NCBI GenBank assembly: GCA_045863195.1
Contig: BTUI01000010.1
Span: 1 to 64,000 of the forward strand
Source: W-Chloroflexi-9 sp045863195
GTDB lineage: Bacteria; Chloroflexota; Dehalococcoidia; UBA2979
Reading direction: 5' to 3'
DNA: 64,000 nucleotides
Of this stretch, positions 60,486 to 64,000 are shown one piece after another. The notes beneath the pieces were generated by a model. The model was not told the origin of the DNA. It made no database searches and saw only the letters and a program-made list of their open reading frames with translations. The translations under genes and the position numbers were made by a program. Position 1 is the stretch's first letter. Each line of letters begins with the position of its first letter.

Positions 60486-61333
60486 CGGGGGGCCTCGATC
60501 GCCCGCCGCAGCGCGGCCAGCGTCTCGGGCGCGTGGCCGAGGTCGAGCCGCAGGAGTTCGGCCGCCAGCGCGCGGTACAGCGCGGCGAGGTCGGGCGTCG
60601 TCGTGAGCGCCGCGAGGTGCCGCTCGACCGTCTCCACGTCGCCGCGCGCGACCGGGCCGGTGAGCGCCCGCTCCAGCGGCAGCGCCGCCACGTTGCGGGC
60701 GGCGGCCAGGAGCAGCGGGGCCAGCGCCTCCCGCGCCGCCTCGGGTGACAACCCCGCCGCGGACCAGGTCCGCGCCGCCGCCGCCATCAGGGCGACGGCA
60801 TCGTTCGAGGCGAAGACCGCCGCGGCGTGGTAGGCCGCGCGGTCGACGCCCTCCAGGCGGACGCTCCGCGCACCGAGCGCCCCTGCCAGCGCCTCCAGGC
60901 GGGCGCCCAGCGGCTCCGGCGCTTCGATCCCGCAGGTGATGCCACGGAACAGCGCGGGCGCCTCCTGCGGGGGCGTGCCGGCGGGGAACGTCTGGAGCGG
61001 GTGCAGGCACCCGGCAAGTGCGCCTCGGTCGGTCGCGCCGGCGAGGGCTTCGAGCCCGAGCGCGCCGGAGTGGTGGACGGCCGCCTGCCCGGGGCGCCAC
61101 GACAGGCGGGCCGCCAGCGGCGCGATCTCCCGGTCCGGGACGGCCAGGTAGACCACGTCGCAGCGCTCGATCAGCACCTCGACCGGCGCGCCGGTGACGC
61201 CCGGCAGCGCGAGGAGCGCCGGGGCGGGCGGACGGCGGCTCGCGACCATCACCGGGGCGCCGGTGGCCGCGAGGGCTGCGCTGAGGGCCGTTCCGAGGCG
61301 GCCCGGGCCGATCACGCCGGACGCGACAGACAT
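60482..61333 (-). CDS. Rossmann-fold DUF2520 protein (putative NADP oxidoreductase)
   Basis: 283 residues. Rossmann N-terminus GVIGPGRLGTALSAALAATG and DVVYLAVPDREI, then the DUF2520 domain with CLHPLQTFPAGTP and AYHAAAVFASNDAVALMAAAARTW. Related in layout to ProC and ketopantoate reductase; a role in CoA or proline metabolism is only a guess, although coaE is nearby. Convergent with the Gfo/Idh/MocA gene, overlapping by 4 bp. Confidence 0.87.
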   Translation of the reverse strand: MSVASGVIGPGRLGTALSAALAATGAPVMVASRRPPAPALLALPGVTGAPVEVLIERCDVVYLAVPDREIAPLAARLSWRPGQAAVHHSGALGLEALAGATDRGALAGCLHPLQTFPAGTPPQEAPALFRGITCGIEAPEPLGARLEALAGALGARSVRLEGVDRAAYHAAAVFASNDAVALMAAAARTWSAAGLSPEAAREALAPLLLAAARNVAALPLERALTGPVARGDVETVERHLAALTTTPDLAALYRALAAELLRLDLGHAPETLAALRRAIEAPR

Positions 61334-61360
61334 TCGTCCCCCCGAAACCGCCTCATCGTA

Positions 61361-61388
61361 TTGCGTGCAGCGACCGAAAGAGTATTGT
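61361..61388 (+). promoter_or_regulatory. Promoter of the repeat lipoprotein gene
   Basis: TTGCGT (61361-61366), 16-bp spacer and TATTGT (61383-61388), in an AT-richer 108-bp gap and 53 bp before the TTG start. Confidence 0.5.
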
Positions 61389-61441
61389 TCCGCATCATTC
61401 CGATTCGCATCACAAATGCGATATTCATGGGAGGCACCAAC

Positions 61442-62632
61442 TTGCGCCGATCTCTAGTGGCTGGGGTGGGAGGGCTGGTGTTGTTGGCCCTCGCTGCGAC
61501 TGGCTGCGCATCGGACGAGGAGACCACCGAGGCCACGGTAGAGGCCGTGGCCACGGCGGCCGCGACCGAGGAGGCGCCCACGGCCACCCCCGAACCGGCG
61601 CCGACGCCGGACGCGGGGAACATGCTGGGGGCTCTGGTGCAGATCGACGGGGCAGGCTTTGCCGCGATCGACTCGAACCTGAACGGGGAGAAGCCGGAGA
61701 TCGCGGCTGCGTGGCTCGGCAAGGTCGAGAAGGCGTCGCTCGCGGCGCAGTCCGTCCTGTGGCCTGACGCGACCAAGGGCGCGGTCGACGCGTTCGTGAA
61801 GGCCGCGAACGACCTCGCGGGTGCGCTGAAGGCGGACGACGCGGCGAAGGCGGCTCCGCTGGCGAAGGCTGCCGCGGAGGCGCAGGCGGCCCTGTCCGCG
61901 GAAACCTACAAGGCGGTGTCCGCGGCCGGTGCGAAGTCGGTCACGGGCGCTGGGCCCACGCTGGGCGCCCTCGGCGTGATCAACCTCGCCGGGATCGCCA
62001 CGATGGAGAAGACGCTGGTCGACGGTGGCGAGGTCAACGCCGCCTGGGAGGGCCGCGTCGCGAACGCGCGCATCGCCGCGTCCGCGCTGGAGTGGCCGGG
62101 CGAGTCGCAGGCCGCGGCGGACACGTTCATCAAGGACGCGACCGCCTTCGAGGCGGCGATCAAGGCCGGGGATGCGGCGAAGGCGACCGAGGCCGCGACG
62201 GCCCTCAACAAGTCGCGCGGCACGCTGGCGACCCGCGGCTACGGCGCCCTGTCGGGCATGCGTGAGACGGCTGACGGCAACGGCGCGAAGCTCGCGGCGC
62301 TGGCCGCGGTTGACAACGCCGCGTTCCACGACATCGACGAGACGTTGAACGGCGACAAGGCCGAGGTCAACGCCGCGTGGGCCGGCCGCATCGGCACGGC
62401 GAAGCGAGCCGTGCAGACGATCAAGTGGGGCGAGGGCGTCCAGGACCTCGCCACGACCCTCTCGCGCGCCATCTCCGCCCTGGAGACGGAGCTCGCGGTG
62501 AAGGACAAGGACGGCAAGCCTGCCGTGGACATCGCGAAGGCCGCCGCGGCGGCCAAGGCCGCCCACGAGGCGCAGCACGCCTTCAGCGAGAAGGCGTACG
62601 CCGGCCTCGGCAGCGGGGTGAGCGCTCACTAG
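61442..62632 (+). CDS. Lipoprotein with three copies of a helical repeat domain
   Basis: 396 residues from TTG 61442, chosen because GGGAGG lies 7 nt upstream and the paralog at 63153 starts at the same codon with the same residues (L-R-R-S-L). Lipobox TGC, Thr/Ala/Pro linker to about 54, then three repeats of about 105 residues. Each has a helix like LGALVQIDGAGFAAIDSNL, an E(I/V)xAAW(L/E)G turn, an (E/V/K)WP or KWG element and a helix set ending QxAL/YxALSG. No cysteines in the repeats. It is likely a periplasmic helical bundle of unknown ligand. Confidence 0.8.
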   Translation: MRRSLVAGVGGLVLLALAATGCASDEETTEATVEAVATAAATEEAPTATPEPAPTPDAGNMLGALVQIDGAGFAAIDSNLNGEKPEIAAAWLGKVEKASLAAQSVLWPDATKGAVDAFVKAANDLAGALKADDAAKAAPLAKAAAEAQAALSAETYKAVSAAGAKSVTGAGPTLGALGVINLAGIATMEKTLVDGGEVNAAWEGRVANARIAASALEWPGESQAAADTFIKDATAFEAAIKAGDAAKATEAATALNKSRGTLATRGYGALSGMRETADGNGAKLAALAAVDNAAFHDIDETLNGDKAEVNAAWAGRIGTAKRAVQTIKWGEGVQDLATTLSRAISALETELAVKDKDGKPAVDIAKAAAAAKAAHEAQHAFSEKAYAGLGSGVSAH

Positions 62633-62738
62633 TTCGCCCTTCGGTCCCGGTGGCGGCATCCGCCGCCCCCGGGGCTCCCGGGGTGCCCGCGCTCCAGGCC
62701 GATGCGATCCTTCGGGGACCCCACCGACGGAGCGCGCC

Positions 62739-63098
62739 GTGGCCCCAGTCCCGACCTTCGCGCCGTCCCGCCGCGCACCGAGGCGTGCAGCACTGATCCT
62801 GGTGCTCGCGTGGCTGCCGGGCCTCGCCTTCTTCGGCCACTGGTCGGAACTCGCGGCGCCGCTCGGTATCCTTCCGGCCCCGTCTCATTCGCACGCGGCG
62901 TCCGGCGACCACGCCGACCACTGTCACGCGGATGTCTCGACCTGCGCCGACCAGGGCAGCGCGCCTGTCCCCGTGGTCCCGCCGCACCTCGCCCTCGGCG
63001 TGGCCGCGACCGTTGCCCTGCTCCTCAGCGTGAGCGGGAAGCGCCTTCCCCTCGGGCAATCGTGGCTACCGCTGACCCCTCCACCGCGCACCGCCTGA
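62739..63098 (+). CDS. Small His/Cys-rich membrane protein
   Basis: 119 residues from GTG 62739, with GGAG upstream. A membrane segment near 18-35, an extracytoplasmic loop with SHSHAASGDHADHCHADVSTCADQ and a second span near 85-100. His and Cys suggest metal binding, as in DUF2946-like or copper proteins. It lies between the two repeat lipoproteins and shares its layout with the protein at 49442-49813. Confidence 0.65.
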   Translation: MAPVPTFAPSRRAPRRAALILVLAWLPGLAFFGHWSELAAPLGILPAPSHSHAASGDHADHCHADVSTCADQGSAPVPVVPPHLALGVAATVALLLSVSGKRLPLGQSWLPLTPPPRTA

Positions 63099-63152
63099 GG
63101 CGTCCCCGCGCGGGACGCACGACTCACGCGATGCCTACCGGAGGGATTCCCC

Positions 63153-64000
63153 TTGCGACGCTCGTTGATTGCGGGTGCCGGCGGCTTGCTCTTGATCGCC
63201 GCCGTCACGTCCGCCTGCACGTCTGACTCCGATGACATGACGCCGACCACGGCCACGGCCACGGGGACGGCCACCCACACTGCCGAGGCGACCCCTCACA
63301 CCGAGGACGCACATGGTGCCGTCGACCCCGGCGACCTGCTCGCGGCGGTGATCCACCTGGATGCCGCCGGCTTCCACGCCATGGACGACGCGCTGAACGG
63401 CGATGCGCCCGAGATCGACCCCGCGTGGCTCGGCGCCGCCCAGCGCGCGCGGGTGGCCGTGGAGGCGGTTGCGTGGCCGGAGGGCCTCACGGACGCCGTG
63501 GAGGCGTTCGTGACGGCGAGCGCGGCACTCGAGGCTGCCCTCGACGCAGATGACGCCGCGGCCGCGGCTCCGCTGGCCGTGACGGCACACGATACGCAGC
63601 ACGCCCTCAGCCACGAGGCGTACCACGCGATCGGCGAGGCGGAGCCAGCCTCCGGCGGTGGGGCGACGCTGGCGGCGCTCGTGATCGTCGGTCGTGCCGG
63701 GCTCGTAGAGATGGCGTCGACGCTCGCCGGCGAGACGCCCGCGATCGACGCCGCGTGGCTCGGACGGGTAATGAACGCGCGCGCGGCGGCGGAGGCCGTT
63801 GCATGGCCAGGCGAGTCGCAGGCCGCGGCGGACGGCTTCATCGAGGCGGCGACCGCACTGGGAGCCGCGATCGAGTCGGACGACGTTGCGGCGACCGCCT
63901 CAGCGGTCGAGGTGGCGCTGCAGGCGCAGTCGACGCTCGCCACGCGCGCCTACGGCGCGCTGTCCGGCATGCGCGGCTCGGCCTCGTCGCCCGGGACGGT
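63153..64000 (+). CDS. Repeat lipoprotein paralog, cut by the window end
   Basis: Starts at TTG 63153, with GGAGGG 9 nt upstream, and reads open to the last base (282 codons in view, no stop). Lipobox TSAC, acidic/Thr-rich linker, then two helical repeats (AAVIHLDAAGFHAMDDALNGDAPEIDPAWLG and LAALVIVGRAGLVEMASTLAGETPAIDAAWLG) of the same family as the upstream lipoprotein. A 24-bp run is identical in both genes (62099-62122 and 63810-63833), consistent with recent duplication or gene conversion. More repeats probably follow outside the window. Confidence 0.8.
   Translation, partial: MRRSLIAGAGGLLLIAAVTSACTSDSDDMTPTTATATGTATHTAEATPHTEDAHGAVDPGDLLAAVIHLDAAGFHAMDDALNGDAPEIDPAWLGAAQRARVAVEAVAWPEGLTDAVEAFVTASAALEAALDADDAAAAAPLAVTAHDTQHALSHEAYHAIGEAEPASGGGATLAALVIVGRAGLVEMASTLAGETPAIDAAWLGRVMNARAAAEAVAWPGESQAAADGFIEAATALGAAIESDDVAATASAVEVALQAQSTLATRAYGALSGMRGSASSPGT

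Overview
The window is very GC-rich, densely coding bacterial DNA with many GTG starts and 4-bp ATGA/GTGA stop-start overlaps. Exported lipoproteins carry long Ala/Thr/Pro/Glu linkers after the lipobox. Together with a complete C-P lyase locus and a clade II-like nitrous oxide reductase cluster, this suggests a high-GC Chloroflexota bacterium (Dehalococcoidia/Tepidiforma-like). That placement is an inference from style and gene content, not from a marker gene.

Layout. 1-7.2 kb: tRNA-Gly(CCC), a membrane c-di-GMP protein co-translated with a periplasmic binding lipoprotein, a BBE-type flavin oxidase, and a two-gene operon of FMN-split-barrel proteins, the second fused to GAF and winged-helix domains. 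A partial copy of the tRNA 3' end at 7.2 kb hints that 140-7196 is an old tRNA-targeted insertion. 7.4-12.9 kb: a sulfur/thiol block (YeeE/YedE transporter, two TusA-fold proteins, tandem rhodanese, a Cox11-like CxC lipoprotein, a TlpA thioredoxin) and a sortase-like lipoprotein lacking the catalytic Cys. 13-15.1 kb: a low-complexity repeat protein and a PQQ-type beta-propeller. 15.3-26.6 kb: phosphonate uptake and C-P lyase genes, phnC-phnE-phnD then phnG-H-I-J-K-L-M-P, followed on the other strand by an EEP-family hydrolase and a hexapeptide transferase of the phosphonate-associated type. 27-34.4 kb: nos locus (cytochrome c lipoprotein, nosZ, nosL, a membrane-domain-nosD fusion, nosF, nosY, Rrf2 regulator). 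34.5-49.4 kb: mostly housekeeping and transport genes, including five MFS permeases, a beta-CASP nuclease, YciH, an ornithine cyclodeaminase-like protein, an S9 peptidase and an M20 peptidase. 49.4-51.1 kb: copper block (His-rich membrane protein, Sco, PCuAC). 52.4-58.5 kb: promoter with palindrome, DUF4242 protein, acyl-CoA-dehydrogenase-like protein and a NitT/TauT-type ABC transporter, then an acyl-CoA dehydrogenase. 58.6-64 kb: CoaE, a Gfo/Idh/MocA oxidoreductase, a DUF2520 protein and two paralogous repeat lipoproteins flanking a His/Cys-rich membrane protein. The second paralog runs off the window.

How the parts work together. PhnCDE import phosphonates, PhnGHIJKL and PhnM process them, and the PhnP-like hydrolase would act on the cyclic ribose phosphate. 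The striking point is that PhnJ, the C-P bond-cleaving subunit, keeps only one of the four cysteines required in the E. coli enzyme, although the rest of the protein and the operon look intact. The nos genes supply N2O respiration, plausibly controlled by a three-Cys Rrf2 regulator. The Sco, PCuAC, Cox11-like and TlpA proteins fit copper delivery to a terminal oxidase or NosZ.

No CRISPR array, insertion sequence, integrase or rRNA was seen.
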